From Roseiarcus sp963761435 (GTDB lineage: Bacteria; Pseudomonadota; Alphaproteobacteria; Rhizobiales; Beijerinckiaceae), in assembly GCA_963761435.1 (NCBI GenBank), contig CAVXHJ010000020.1:186001-250000 (forward strand): a stretch of DNA of 64,000 nucleotides. Reading direction: 5' to 3'. Both the position numbers and the translations under genes were made by a program. The number at the start of each line of letters is the position of its first letter. Positions within the stretch are counted from its first letter, which is position 1. The notes beneath the pieces are model-generated. The model was not told the origin of the DNA, made no database searches, and saw nothing but the letters and a program-made list of their open reading frames with translations. Positions 16,457 through 25,400 of this stretch are shown here, one piece after another.

Positions 16457-17547
16457 CCGGACCTCCCGTTTGCGGGCTGGAACCCAGGAGGCGCGCGAAG
16501 CCTGCGGTCGGCGATGGCTAGCGCTTTGAACAGCGCGCCCATCTCGCCTTGACCCTTGCCCACCAGACGCGTCCGCGCCCGCTCGAATTCCTCGGCGCGG
16601 TCGGGGCTCGCGCGCTCGGCGAGGGCCTTGGTCCTCAAGTCGATGCCGATCGCACGCAGGAAATCCCCCTGATCGATCGGCCCATAGACGGCGGCGCCCG
16701 TGGCGCTGGCGCTGCGCGCCATGGCGGCGAAGTCGACGTGGGTGGTAAGGTCGCAATCGCCGGGCGCGCCGAGTGGATCGACATAGCGGTGGGCGCGCAA
16801 CGCCTGCAGCGTGTCGGCGAATCGGGTGACGGCGTGCCCGTAGTCGATAAGGAGCGCGGCTCCGCCCTGTTTGGCGAGCCGGGCGCCGAGTTCGAACATC
16901 AATCGATGACCGGAAGGGCTCACCTCCAGCACTTCGCCGTTCGCCGCAGCAGCTCTGATGTAAGGCTCGGCCTTGGCGGCGACGTCGAAAACCAAGGCGC
17001 CGTCGCTATTCAGGCGGACCGTTCGCTCACGCCACTGGCCGTTCACGCGGACGAATTGGCGCACGGGCAGAGCATCGAGAAATTCGTTGCCGATCACGAT
17101 CGCTGGCCCGTCCGGAATCTCCCTGAGGCTCTGCGCCCACGAGACCGCCACACCGCAGTCGACGAGCAACTCGTGCTGCATCCCCGCCAGCGTCGGGCTC
17201 GTCTCGATCAGCCGCACGTCAAGCGCATTGCGAAAAGCCGGCACAATCCGGGCGGCGCGCAGCGCGTCGCTCATCAACGTGCCCCGCCCCGGCCCGAGCT
17301 CCACGAGGCGCAACAGATCCGGCGAACCCATGCTCGACCACACTTCCGCGGCCCAAAGGCCGACGAGCTCGCCGAACATCTGCGAAATCTCCGGCGCGGT
17401 GGTGAAATCCCCGGTCGCGCCGAATGGATCGCGATTCATGTAGTAGCCGAAATCCGGATGAGCGAGCGCCAGCTGCATATACTGCTCGACGGTGATCGGG
17501 CCGCGCTCCTTGATCAACGCCCTGATCTCATCGAGGAGTTGGGTCAT
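16453..17547 (-). CDS. SAM-dependent methyltransferase, MidA/NDUFAF7 family
   Basis: A 364-aa class I methyltransferase of DUF185. The mitochondrial homologue NDUFAF7 methylates an arginine of complex I subunit NDUFS2; a bacterial role in complex I assembly is plausible but not shown. Motifs: GYYMNRDPFGATGDFTTAPEISQMFGEL and the SAM-binding ELGPGRGTLMSD, then VIGNEFLDALPV. The ATG at 17547 overlaps the lgt stop (ATGA). The longer frame up to 17577 runs into lgt and was not used. Confidence 0.9.
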   Translation of the reverse strand: MTQLLDEIRALIKERGPITVEQYMQLALAHPDFGYYMNRDPFGATGDFTTAPEISQMFGELVGLWAAEVWSSMGSPDLLRLVELGPGRGTLMSDALRAARIVPAFRNALDVRLIETSPTLAGMQHELLVDCGVAVSWAQSLREIPDGPAIVIGNEFLDALPVRQFVRVNGQWRERTVRLNSDGALVFDVAAKAEPYIRAAAANGEVLEVSPSGHRLMFELGARLAKQGGAALLIDYGHAVTRFADTLQALRAHRYVDPLGAPGDCDLTTHVDFAAMARSASATGAAVYGPIDQGDFLRAIGIDLRTKALAERASPDRAEEFERARTRLVGKGQGEMGALFKALAIADRRLRAPPGFQPANGRSG

Positions 17548-18365
17548 GCTGAGATTCCCCGCCGCCCAAGGCTCCACGCCAGCACGCCGAGGCCAACGAC
17601 GATCAACGGGAGCGAAAGGACCATGCCCATCGTGAGCCCTCGCCCTAGATCCTCAAGCCGCGGATCGGGCTCGCGGAAGAACTCGCTGAAAATGCGCGCC
17701 GCGCCGTAAACGACAGCGAAAGTCCCGGTGATTACGCCCGGCCGGCGGAGCGCGCCCATCTGCGCGAGCGCGTAAAGGATCACGAAGGCCAGCAGCCCTT
17801 CGAGCAGCGCTTCGTAAATCTGGCTTGGATGGCGAGGCTGTCCGTCGGTTCCTGGGAAGATGACGGCCCAGGGGACGTCGGTCCGGCGGCCCCAGAGCTC
17901 CGGGCGGATGAAGTTGGCTATTCGGCCGAAGAAAATGCCGAGCGGGGCGACCAGCGAGGAGAGGTCGAGCACGGTCAAGGCCGGCGCGCCGTGGACGCGG
18001 GAAAACATCAGGACGCCGATCAACGCGCCGATCAACCCGCCATGAAAGGCCATGCCGCCTTCCCAGATCTTGAAAATCTCGATGGGATGGGAAAGGTAAT
18101 ACTGCGGATCGTAGAGCAGCACATTGCCGAGCCGGCCGCCAATGATCACCCCGAAGGCGCAATAGACGAGCAGGTCGTCGATGCTTTCGGCGCTCGGGCG
18201 CTTGACCCCGTTCCAGTAGCGCTCATCGGAGACGATATGGCGAATGAGACGCCAACCTAGGACGAGGCCGGCGATATACGCCAGAGCGTACCAGCGAATG
18301 GCCAGCGGGCCCCATTGCACAAGAACGGGATTGATCGCTGGAAAAGGCAGAACAAGGGTCGGCAT
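17544..18365 (-). CDS. lgt: Prolipoprotein diacylglyceryl transferase Lgt
   Basis: Lgt transfers diacylglycerol from phosphatidylglycerol to the lipobox cysteine of prolipoproteins in the inner membrane. About 273 aa with seven predicted helices. WYALAYIAGLVLGWRL opens the protein, followed by GGRLGNVLLYDPQYYL and the signature FFGRIANFIRPELWGR, then RHPSQIYEALLEGL. The start may be the ATG at 18365 or at 18374 (adds three residues); neither has a strong ribosome site. First gene of lgt-midA-pgeF. Its substrates would include Pal, encoded at 47.9 kb. Confidence 0.93.
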   Translation of the reverse strand: MPTLVLPFPAINPVLVQWGPLAIRWYALAYIAGLVLGWRLIRHIVSDERYWNGVKRPSAESIDDLLVYCAFGVIIGGRLGNVLLYDPQYYLSHPIEIFKIWEGGMAFHGGLIGALIGVLMFSRVHGAPALTVLDLSSLVAPLGIFFGRIANFIRPELWGRRTDVPWAVIFPGTDGQPRHPSQIYEALLEGLLAFVILYALAQMGALRRPGVITGTFAVVYGAARIFSEFFREPDPRLEDLGRGLTMGMVLSLPLIVVGLGVLAWSLGRRGISA

Positions 18366-18374
18366 CGGATGCAT

Positions 18375-18738
18375 GCAGATGCGCTGAGGCCGGGACCACG
18401 TCAAGTCGGTGCGCCGGGTCATGCGCGCGCAGGCTGCAATCGGACAATTCATAGCGGTGCGCCTACGCCGCACGAACCGCTGCGGGATCGGCCGTCTGGC
18501 CCCCCGTGAACGGCTCCAATGCCGACATAAGGAAGGGTTGCGAGGATCGCTGACGTCCTCGTGTGGCGGAGCGAAGCTAAACCCCATTCAAGTCAGGATG
18601 ATTCGGGTCTTGCTGCAAAGCTCGCGCGTGGTCTGCGGAGCCGGCGGTTCGCGAGGGAGCGCAAGCCTTGAGTTCGCCGCCTTGCTCGGGCAGGAGGGCG
18701 AGGCGGGCGCATGGTGAGCGGTTGAGAGCGAACAAGGC
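18375..18738. other. Divergent intergenic region, no gene seen
   Basis: About 360 bp separate lgt from the YbhN-like gene. Open frames here have atypical proteins and no ribosome sites. It presumably holds the divergent promoters, but no convincing -35/-10 pair was identified. Confidence 0.5.
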
Positions 18739-19713
18739 ATGAAGCGCGTTCATGACGTCGCATGGCCCATCATCGGCATCGGCGCCGTTGCGGTATCGTC
18801 GTGGTTGTTGTTCAAGGACCTGCGCGGGCTGTCGTTCGCCAGCCTAAAGAGCGCTCTCTCGTCGATTTCGCCAGTCCGGTGGCTGCTGGCGATTGGTTCG
18901 ACGTCTCTCGCCTACACTGCGCTCGCCTGGTACGACCAGATTGCGCTGATGCATTTGCGCCGACGCCTAAGTTGGCGATTCGTCGCGGTGGCTTCGTTCA
19001 CGGCCTACGCGCTCGCCCATAATATCGGCGCTTCGGTGCTGTCGGGCGCGGTCGTGCGCTATCGCGCCTATTCGGAGAAGGGACTGAGCGTCGGCGAGAT
19101 TGGCGTGCTGGTGGCGTTCTGCTCGTTCACCTTCGCGCTCGGCGCCACCATCGTTGCCGGCCTCTCTTTGTTGTTTCATCCCGAATTGATCGAGCGCTTC
19201 GGGGGCGCGCCGTTGTGGCTCGGTCAAGCCGGCGCTGTCGCGCTGATCGGGGCCCCGAGCCTCTATGTTGTCGGCGCGCTCCGGCGTCTTCACCCGCTCA
19301 AGGTCGGCGCGTACGAGCTTGTCTACCCCCGCCCGCCGATCGCCGCGCGGCAATTGCTCGCCGGTCCCCTCGAGCTCATCGGCGCTTCCGGCATCATCTA
19401 TTTCGCGCTTCCGGTGGCCGTCAACCCGGGCTTTCCCGTCGTGCTCGGCGTCTTTGTCGCGTCATTTTCGATCGCGCTCGTCAGCCACGCTCCAGGGGGC
19501 CTCGGCGTGCTCGAGCTCACATTTGTCGAGGCGATGCCGGACGCGCCGCAGGCCAACGTCGTCGCCGCGCTTCTGGTGTTTCGGCTTCTCTATCTGATCC
19601 TCCCGCTGATGTTCGCGTTGGTCGTCGTCTTGAACTACGAGCGCAGCCGTTGGCGCATATCCACGGCGACGGAAGGAGTCAATGCTGGTGGCCTCGCCGA
19701 TATCGATCAATAG
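18739..19713 (+). CDS. YbhN/UPF0104 family membrane protein (MprF flippase-like domain)
   Basis: A 324-aa integral membrane protein with about eight hydrophobic segments. FTAYALAHNIGASVLSGAVVRYRAYSEKGLSVGEIG is typical of the lysylphosphatidylglycerol synthetase transmembrane region (UPF0104), as is VSHAPGGLGVLELTF. Related domains flip modified lipids; no catalytic LPG-synthase domain is attached. Its last 32 bp overlap pncA in another frame. Confidence 0.82.
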   Translation: MKRVHDVAWPIIGIGAVAVSSWLLFKDLRGLSFASLKSALSSISPVRWLLAIGSTSLAYTALAWYDQIALMHLRRRLSWRFVAVASFTAYALAHNIGASVLSGAVVRYRAYSEKGLSVGEIGVLVAFCSFTFALGATIVAGLSLLFHPELIERFGGAPLWLGQAGAVALIGAPSLYVVGALRRLHPLKVGAYELVYPRPPIAARQLLAGPLELIGASGIIYFALPVAVNPGFPVVLGVFVASFSIALVSHAPGGLGVLELTFVEAMPDAPQANVVAALLVFRLLYLILPLMFALVVVLNYERSRWRISTATEGVNAGGLADIDQ

Positions 19714-20338
19714 CCAGGACGTCCTTCTCGCCATCGATCTGCAGGCCGATTTCATGCCCGGCGGCGCGCTGGCGGTCGACGGGGGCGACGAGATCGTTCC
19801 GCTCGTCAATCGCTTGGCGAGCCGGTTCGAGCATCTGGTCGTGACGCAGGACTGGCATCCGCCCGGACATCACTCTTTCGCCTCGAGCCATGAAAGCGCC
19901 AAGCCTTTCGAGGTAAGGCGTCTCGAGTTTGGCGATCAGACCCTGTGGCATGACCACTGCGTGCAGGGAACGCCGGGCGCGGCGCTGCATCCCGACCTTG
20001 CGGTCGATCTTGCGTTCCTCATTCTGCGCAAAGGCATGCATCCAGGAATCGACTCCTATTCCGCCTTCGTCGAGGCGGACGGCAAGACGACGACCGGCCT
20101 TGCGGCGCTGCTCAATGCCCGCGGGGTGAAGCGGGTCTTCGCCTGCGGCCTCGCGACCGACTTTTGCGTGGCTCATTCCGCGCTCGACGCGCGGGGCGAG
20201 GGCTTTCCCACATTCGTCATCGAGGACGCATGCCGCGCAATCGACGCCAATAATTCGCTGCGCGACGCGTGGTCTCGCATGTACGCCGCAGGAGTCTCGC
20301 GCATTCAGTCGGCTGAGATTCTCCCCTCGTCTCGATGA
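19682..20338 (+). CDS. pncA: Nicotinamidase PncA
   Basis: PncA hydrolyses nicotinamide to nicotinate for NAD salvage. The protein has 218 aa with the isochorismatase-like fold. The catalytic triad is visible as Asp19 in AIDLQADF, Lys in LRKGMHP at about residue 118, and Cys in LATDFCVAHSA at about 162. The metal site is in DWHPPGHHSF, and VQGTPGAALHPDL is a family marker. The ATG follows GGAAGGAG closely and lies inside the end of the preceding gene. Confidence 0.94.
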   Translation: MLVASPISINSQDVLLAIDLQADFMPGGALAVDGGDEIVPLVNRLASRFEHLVVTQDWHPPGHHSFASSHESAKPFEVRRLEFGDQTLWHDHCVQGTPGAALHPDLAVDLAFLILRKGMHPGIDSYSAFVEADGKTTTGLAALLNARGVKRVFACGLATDFCVAHSALDARGEGFPTFVIEDACRAIDANNSLRDAWSRMYAAGVSRIQSAEILPSSR

Positions 20339-20350
20339 GGAAACGCGCCC

Positions 20351-20386
20351 GTTAACCGCCCGCGTTTGAGGCGGGCGGCGGTTAAC
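20351..20386. terminator. Hairpin downstream of pncA
   Basis: GTTAACCGCCCGC pairs with GCGGGCGGCGGTTAAC around a short TTTGAG loop; the stem has one bulge. A third GTTAAC follows at 20392. It could terminate pncA transcription, although no T-run follows. Confidence 0.5.
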
Positions 20387-20476
20387 TGTGAGTTAACCCG
20401 GCGGGAAGCATCTGAAGGCGCCGACGAGCGGCGGCGTCGCCCGCTCCCGGCGCCGCCTGTTCTCGCCCAGGTCCTC

Positions 20477-21169
20477 ATGATCACGCTCTATCACCATCCC
20501 TTTTGCCCTCATTCGCGTTTCGTCCGCCTCGTTCTCGGCGAAATGGGGATTGAGCCAAGGCTGGTTGAGGAACGGTCCTGGGACCGGCGCCGGGAGTTCC
20601 TGCTGATCGCCCCCGAAGGCGCGACGCCTGTCATGATCGAGGACCAGGCGCCGAGCCTGCCCGGCGCGGAGGTGATCGCCGAATATCTCGATGAGACTCG
20701 CGGCCCGGGGCTCGGCGAGCGCCGGCTCATGCCCGAAGATCCGCTTGCCCGGGCGGAGACGCGCAGATTGACGCACTGGTTCAACGTCAAGTTCTTCAAC
20801 GAGGCGAGCCAGTGGCTCGTGCAGGAGAAGATCACCAAGCGCTTCATGAGCTCGGCTCAGGGCGGCGGGGCTCCGGACATGCAGGCGGTGCGCGCCGCGC
20901 GCGCCAATCTGCGCTATCATCTGCGCTACATCGGCCATCTCATTTCGGCCCGCACCTGGCTGGCCGGCGACCGCTTGACTTACGCCGACCTCGCGGCGGC
21001 GGCGCACCTATCGTGCATCGACTACCTGGGCGACACGCAGTGGGACGAGAACGAAACCGCCAAGGTCTGGTACGCGAGGATGAAGTCTCGTCCGTCGTTC
21101 CGCCCCCTCCTCGCCGAGCGGCTGCCGGGGATGACGCCGAGCGTGGCCTACGCCGATCTCGACTTCTAG
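20477..21169 (+). CDS. Glutathione S-transferase family protein
   Basis: A 230-aa protein with an N-terminal thioredoxin-like domain (ITLYHHPFCPHSRFVRLVLGEMGI) containing a CPHS motif at the usual glutathione-binding position, TPVMIEDQ and SLPGAEVIAEYLDE. The C-terminal helical domain has LAGDRLTYADLAAAAHLSC. The substrate is unknown. The frame is open upstream, but the ATG at 20477 begins the fold. It ends 5 bp before queG and is probably cotranscribed with it. Confidence 0.88.
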   Translation: MITLYHHPFCPHSRFVRLVLGEMGIEPRLVEERSWDRRREFLLIAPEGATPVMIEDQAPSLPGAEVIAEYLDETRGPGLGERRLMPEDPLARAETRRLTHWFNVKFFNEASQWLVQEKITKRFMSSAQGGGAPDMQAVRAARANLRYHLRYIGHLISARTWLAGDRLTYADLAAAAHLSCIDYLGDTQWDENETAKVWYARMKSRPSFRPLLAERLPGMTPSVAYADLDF

Positions 21170-21174
21170 GAGCC

Positions 21175-22296
21175 GTGCGCGCGAAGGCCCGCGCCCTCGG
21201 TTTCGACGCCTGCCGCGTGGCCGCGGCCGAGACCCCGGCCAATTCCCGGGAGCGCCTTGGCGCCTGGCTCGCCGAGGGCGCGCACGGCGACATGACCTGG
21301 ATGGCCGATACGTTCGAGCGGCGCGCCGATCCGAGAGCGCTCATGGCGGACGCGAAGAGCGTCGTCATGCTTGGCCTCAACTACGGTCCGGACGGCGATC
21401 CGCTCGCCGCGCTCGAGCGGCCCGCCGCCGGCGCGATCTCGGTCTACGCGCGCCATCGCGACTATCACGACGTTCTCAAGGGCAAGCTCAAGGAGCTCGC
21501 CGCGTTTCTTGTCGCGGCGGCGCGACCGGGGCAGGCGAGCGTCAAGGTCTTCGTCGACACGGCGCCGCTGCTCGAGAAGCCGCTGGCCGCGCGCGCCGGG
21601 CTTGGCTGGCAAGGCAAACATACCAATCTGGTGTCGCGCGAATTCGGCTCGTGGTTGTTTCTGGGCGCGATCCTCACTGACCTCGACCTCCCGCCCGACC
21701 CGCCGGAGGCTGATCATTGCGGACAATGTCGCGCCTGCCTCGACGCCTGTCCGACGGGCGCGTTCCCCGCGCCCTACCGGCTCGACGCGCGGCGCTGCAT
21801 CTCCTATCTCACGATCGAGCACAAAGGTCCGATCCCGCGCGAGCTTCGGCCCGCGCTGGGCAACCGCATCTACGGTTGCGACGACTGTCTCGCTGTCTGC
21901 CCCTGGAACAAATTCGCGAGCCTCGGGCGGGAGGCGAAGCTCGCCGCGCGGGAGGACCTCAAGGCGCCGCCGCTCGCCGGACTTGCCCGTCTCGACGACA
22001 GGTCGTTCAGGGCGCTGTTCGCCGGCAGCCCGATCAAGCGCGCCGGCAGGGAGCGCTTCCTGCGCAACGTGATGATCGCGATCGGAAACTCCAGCGACCC
22101 CGCGCTCGCCGCCGCCGCGGCCGAACGGCTCGGCGATGAGGCTCCGCTGGTCCGCGGCGCGGCAGTCTGGGCGCTCGCGCGCCTCGTATCGCGCAAACAA
22201 TTCTCGCGCCTCGCGGCGGAGGGCCTGCAGAAGGAGCGCGACGGGGGAGTTATCGAGGAATGGAGGGACGCTCTCGCCGCGCCGCCGGGAAGTTGA
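21175..22296 (+). CDS. queG: Epoxyqueuosine reductase QueG
   Basis: QueG reduces epoxyqueuosine to queuosine in tRNA, the last step of that pathway, and needs cobalamin and two [4Fe-4S] clusters. 373 aa. Both cluster motifs are present: CGQCRACLDACPTGAF and CDDCLAVCPWNKFA. LEKPLAARAGLGWQGKHTNL and a C-terminal HEAT-like repeat (LGDEAPLVRGAAVWALARL) also fit. The GTG at 21175 is preceded by AGGAG at only 2 nt spacing, so the start is somewhat uncertain. It is a B12 user near the B12 cluster. Confidence 0.93.
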   Translation: MRAKARALGFDACRVAAAETPANSRERLGAWLAEGAHGDMTWMADTFERRADPRALMADAKSVVMLGLNYGPDGDPLAALERPAAGAISVYARHRDYHDVLKGKLKELAAFLVAAARPGQASVKVFVDTAPLLEKPLAARAGLGWQGKHTNLVSREFGSWLFLGAILTDLDLPPDPPEADHCGQCRACLDACPTGAFPAPYRLDARRCISYLTIEHKGPIPRELRPALGNRIYGCDDCLAVCPWNKFASLGREAKLAAREDLKAPPLAGLARLDDRSFRALFAGSPIKRAGRERFLRNVMIAIGNSSDPALAAAAAERLGDEAPLVRGAAVWALARLVSRKQFSRLAAEGLQKERDGGVIEEWRDALAAPPGS

Positions 22297-22305
22297 CGCC
22301 GGGCC

Positions 22306-22495
22306 TCAGTGAGAAGGCGCGGTCTCGCCCTGGTGTTTGAGCCTCTCGATCTCGTCTTTCAGTTGAAGCTTCTTGCGCTTGAGTTCGTGGACCTTGATGT
22401 CGTCTGACGCCGGATGGTTGGCTTCGGCTAGGATCGCTTCCTCAATGGCCTGGTGACGGCGCACCAGCTCGCTGAGATGCGAAATCAATCGACAT
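22306..22495 (-). CDS. DUF465 (YdcH-like) small protein, frameshifted
   Basis: A small coiled-coil protein of the DUF465/YdcH family, about 62 aa when repaired. The start MSID lies at 22495 in one frame. The body SHLSELVRRHQAIEEAI ... ELKRKKLQLKDEIERLKHQ lies in the next. One extra base in the AAA run at 22482-22484 (plus strand) explains it, because without it the protein reads MSIDSHLSELVRRHQ, the usual family start. It ends 10 bp from the convergent queG stop. Confidence 0.82.
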
Positions 22496-22757
22496 GGGAC
22501 AACTCCCTGATGGTCTTGGGCGACGAAATTGTGACATAACTGACGGACCGCGCAAGCGCCAAAATGGCGCCGCGCCATTCAAATCCTTGCGCCCGCGTCC
22601 CACATTTCTGGGGAATTTTGGGCGGTTCGGGCCATCCCTTGGGGAAGTTCGCGGTCCTTCTGCGAGAGGCTTGGGCGAGCGCCTTGCGCGGGCGGCGCCG
22701 CGCCGCCATAGTCGAGGCGCCGGGGTCGGGAAAGCCCGGGCGCGAAGCGGCCTGACG

Positions 22758-22979
22758 ATGGATGCGAAGGGGCTCACGCCGGAGGAACACGCCGCCCTCG
22801 TAGCGCAGATCGAGCGGCTGCGGGTGGAGCACCGCGATCTCGACGCGGCGATCGAGGCGCTGCGCGGGGCGGGGCAGGCCGATCAGCTGCAAGTGCAGCG
22901 GCTCAAGAAGCGCAAGCTCCTGCTGCGCGACAAGCTCGCCATGCTCGAGGACCAGGTGACGCCCGACATCATCGCCTGA
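22758..22979 (+). CDS. DUF465 (YdcH-like) small protein
   Basis: A 73-aa protein with IERLRVEHRDLDAAIEALRG and QVQRLKKRKLLLRDKLAMLED, the DUF465 coiled-coil pattern with a charged KKRKL core. It is divergent from its paralogue at 22306-22495, across a 262-bp spacer holding a GCGCC-AAAAT-GGCGC palindrome (22556-22570). The function of the family is unknown. The frame is open upstream, but the ATG at 22758 gives the family length. Confidence 0.85.
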   Translation: MDAKGLTPEEHAALVAQIERLRVEHRDLDAAIEALRGAGQADQLQVQRLKKRKLLLRDKLAMLEDQVTPDIIA

Positions 22980-23427
22980 CGCCCGCGCCCGCCAAATCCG
23001 GCGGAAGCCCGGCAAAGGCCCGAGGAAGCGGGCCAAAGGAACTGGGAAACGCAGCAAAGAAAAAGGGAAAGGTATCAAAGACTTTCTCTTCCGCAAATCG
23101 AGAGTTTTCAGCGGGTTACGGGGGCCGACGGCGAAAAATGCGTTTGCGCCCCTGGAAGCGCCGGGCGGCCGCGTCCGCCCATTTGCGGGCGAAGGCGGGG
23201 AACGCTCCGGATGGTTGCGGCATTCGAATTCCGGGTCATGGAGTCCTTGTACCATGAGTTCCGTGAATCCGAAACATTTTTCCGATTGTTCGGATTCGGC
23301 GGATCCGGTTCCGGCCGCCCCATAGGGCCGCGGCGGCGGCCCTGGATCGCCGCGCTTCGCTCGCGATGACGCGGTTGGTCACCTTTAAGCGCATCATGCT
23401 TTGGCTGAACGCCACAGGAGACCGCCC
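22980..23427. other. Intergenic region with inverted repeat and a degenerate family-D repeat
   Basis: About 450 bp without a supported gene. It contains an inverted repeat GAATCCGAA (23265-23273) / TTCGGATTC (23289-23297) around an AT-rich loop. At 23341-23372 a degenerate arm of repeat family D (CCTGGATCGC ... CTTCGCTCGCGATGACG) is visible. Confidence 0.6.
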
Positions 23428-23637
23428 ATGCCCTATTCGGTCAACGCCGACCTGCCGCCGTCCGTCCGCTCGCATCTCCCCGAGCACGCGCAGGATATTT
23501 TCCGCGAGGCGTTCAACCATGCCCACGCTGCTCACGCGCATGATCCCCGCCAGGAGGAAGCCGCGTTCCGCATCGCCTGGGCGGCGGTGAAGCGCGAATA
23601 CGAGAAGCTCGGCGACGCGTGGGAGAGGAAGAGGTAG
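23428..23637 (+). CDS. ChaB family protein
   Basis: A 69-aa protein. MPYSVNADLPPSVRSHLPEH followed by AQDIFREAFNHA and AFRIAWAAVKREYEKLGDAW matches the ChaB family, annotated as a cation-transport regulator in E. coli; the real role is unclear. The ATG at 23428 follows AGGAG. A bidirectional terminator follows. Confidence 0.9.
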   Translation: MPYSVNADLPPSVRSHLPEHAQDIFREAFNHAHAAHAHDPRQEEAAFRIAWAAVKREYEKLGDAWERKR

Positions 23638-23668
23638 GCGCGGACCGTCCATTCCCCGGCGCCAATGG

Positions 23669-23692
23669 AAAGGCCGCCCGGAGGCGGCCTTT
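23669..23692. terminator. Bidirectional rho-independent terminator
   Basis: AAAGGCCGCC-CGGA-GGCGGCCTTT is a perfect 10-bp stem with a T-run on one side and an A-run on the other, lying between the convergent chaB and PEP-CTERM genes. Confidence 0.85.
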
Positions 23693-23715
23693 ATCGTGGT
23701 CCGGTGCTCGCGCCT

Positions 23716-24411
23716 TTACGCCGCGAGGCGAGCCTTGACGGTCCGGCGATAGCCGAGGAAGCCGAGGCCCGCGAAGCCCGCGAGCATCATCGCCCAGGTC
23801 GAAGGTTCCGGAACGGCGCCCGTCGAAAAACCGGTCACTAAACCACTATAGCTGTCCGCCGTTCCCGGCCATGCGCGGCTAAAAACACCATTGCTATCGC
23901 TATTTGTATCGAAGAAAAAATTGGCGATCGGCTGAGCCGCATCGGCCGAAAATACGTCCATCAGCAGGTTGCCCTGCGTCGGGTCGTAGGTGAATGGCGT
24001 GGACAAAATCAAGCTCATCACACCCCCCGACAGACTGGGCAGCGAGCCCTCAAATACGACTGTGTTATCCTGCCCGATGTTGTTGGCGAGGGTTGGATCG
24101 AGGTCATTGACTGCTGCCGACGTCGTCGACAAAGAAATCGTGAACGTTCCTGTGTTCGGTGATGCGCCGGTATTTGGAACCTGGGTGTCAAAGAACTCGA
24201 GGTTTGTGATGGTGATCGGACCGGAAAATTGGCTGGCCGCGTAGATCTGCTGATACTCGGGAGTCCAGGCGATGGTGCAGCCGAACGGGATACAATTTCC
24301 CGATCCGCTATCCGGCGGTAGACCCACAATGACATCCGCCTTCGACGGCGTCGCCATCGCCATGACCGCCACGGCGGCCACAACCAATAATCCTCGCAAG
24401 CCGCTGGTCAT
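23716..24411 (-). CDS. PEP-CTERM sorting domain protein
   Basis: A 231-aa secreted protein with an N-terminal signal (LRGLLVVAAVAVMAMATPSKA) and a body rich in Thr, Ser and Asn. The classical C-terminal signal is VPEPSTWAMMLAGFAGLGFLGY followed by RRTVKARLAA. Two cysteines (NCIPFGC) could form a disulfide. The ATG at 24411 is preceded by GGGGGA. The body matches no domain I recognise. Its C-terminus closely resembles the neighbour at 25.4 kb, suggesting paralogous sorting tags. Confidence 0.88.
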   Translation of the reverse strand: MTSGLRGLLVVAAVAVMAMATPSKADVIVGLPPDSGSGNCIPFGCTIAWTPEYQQIYAASQFSGPITITNLEFFDTQVPNTGASPNTGTFTISLSTTSAAVNDLDPTLANNIGQDNTVVFEGSLPSLSGGVMSLILSTPFTYDPTQGNLLMDVFSADAAQPIANFFFDTNSDSNGVFSRAWPGTADSYSGLVTGFSTGAVPEPSTWAMMLAGFAGLGFLGYRRTVKARLAA

Positions 24412-24597
24412 GAAATATTCCCCCTGGCTTTATTTTGAAGCTCACAGCCGCAACGCCAAAGGCCATCGACGTGCGCTTCCACAACGTAAATCTCCATTAA
24501 AACTTCGTTGCCGTCAATCCCATCGCTTGCCCGTGCGAAGAGTTACGGCTTCGCCTCGGTCATCAAATGGCCGAGGCTCACGGTCTGCTTCCGAGGG

Positions 24598-25230
24598 TCA
24601 GCGCGTCAGCGTGAGGTGGGTCGCCAGCTCCGTTGGGACCGCCTCCGTGACCCGATAGCCAAGACCTGGCAGGTCGATGCCTGCGAACAGCGCTTCGCCA
24701 CGGCCCAGAACGACGGGCGACAGCGCCAGGTGCAACTCGTCGATCGCTCCCGCGAGCAGGTACTGGCGGACCGTCGAAACTCCGCCCCCGATCTTCACGT
24801 CCAGGTCGCCCGCGGCGGCCTTGGCCTGAGCGAGCGCCGCCTCGATCCCGCCGGTGACAAAATGGAAGGTCGTCCCGCCCTCCATCACGATTGGCGCCCG
24901 GGCGTGGTGGGTGAGGATGAAGGTCGGCGCGTGATACGGGGGATTGTCGCCCCACCAGCCCTTCCATGCGTCGTCCGGCCATGCGCCGCGGATCGGGCCG
25001 AACATGTTGCGGCCGAGGATGAAGGCGCCGAAGCCTTCCGCCGCGGCGCGGGCGAAGCGATCGTCAGTCCCGCCGTCTTTCCCGATCATCGCTCGAAAGG
25101 TCCGGGTCGGGTAGAACCAATTGTGCAACTCCCCGCCCCGTTTGCCGAGCGGATGCTCCAGGCTCTGATCCGGGCCGGCCCCGAAACCGTCGATGGACAC
25201 TCCAAAAGCCGCGACGCGCACCTTGCCCAT
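24598..25230 (-). CDS. Dihydrofolate reductase-fold protein (RibD C-terminal domain family)
   Basis: A 210-aa protein with the RibD C-terminal/DHFR-like fold: VAAFGVSIDGFGAGPDQSLEHPLG, FGAFILGRNMFGP, PTFILTHHARAP, VKIGGGVSTVRQYLLAGAIDELHLALSPVVLGRGEALF. Such stand-alone proteins are common and mostly uncharacterised NADPH-dependent reductases. The start ATG is preceded by GGAG. Confidence 0.88.
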   Translation of the reverse strand: MGKVRVAAFGVSIDGFGAGPDQSLEHPLGKRGGELHNWFYPTRTFRAMIGKDGGTDDRFARAAAEGFGAFILGRNMFGPIRGAWPDDAWKGWWGDNPPYHAPTFILTHHARAPIVMEGGTTFHFVTGGIEAALAQAKAAAGDLDVKIGGGVSTVRQYLLAGAIDELHLALSPVVLGRGEALFAGIDLPGLGYRVTEAVPTELATHLTLTR

Positions 25231-25350
25231 GGGGACTCCGTCTGATTGTGAACCGCAACCGGTTGAGTTTTACCAGACGAGGCGACCGGGAAGGTGACGA
25301 AGAACGGATCTTCTGGCGCAAGGCCGCGGCGAGCCGCGAGCCTGCAAAAC

Positions 25351-25377
25351 AAAAAGGCCGCCCGAAGGCGGCCTTTT
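25351..25377. terminator. Rho-independent terminator
   Basis: AAAAAGGCCGCC-CGAA-GGCGGCCTTTT has the same stem as the terminator at 23669 and lies just downstream of the third PEP-CTERM gene. Confidence 0.85.
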
Positions 25378-25400
25378 GTCGTGGTTCCGTGCTCGCGCCT

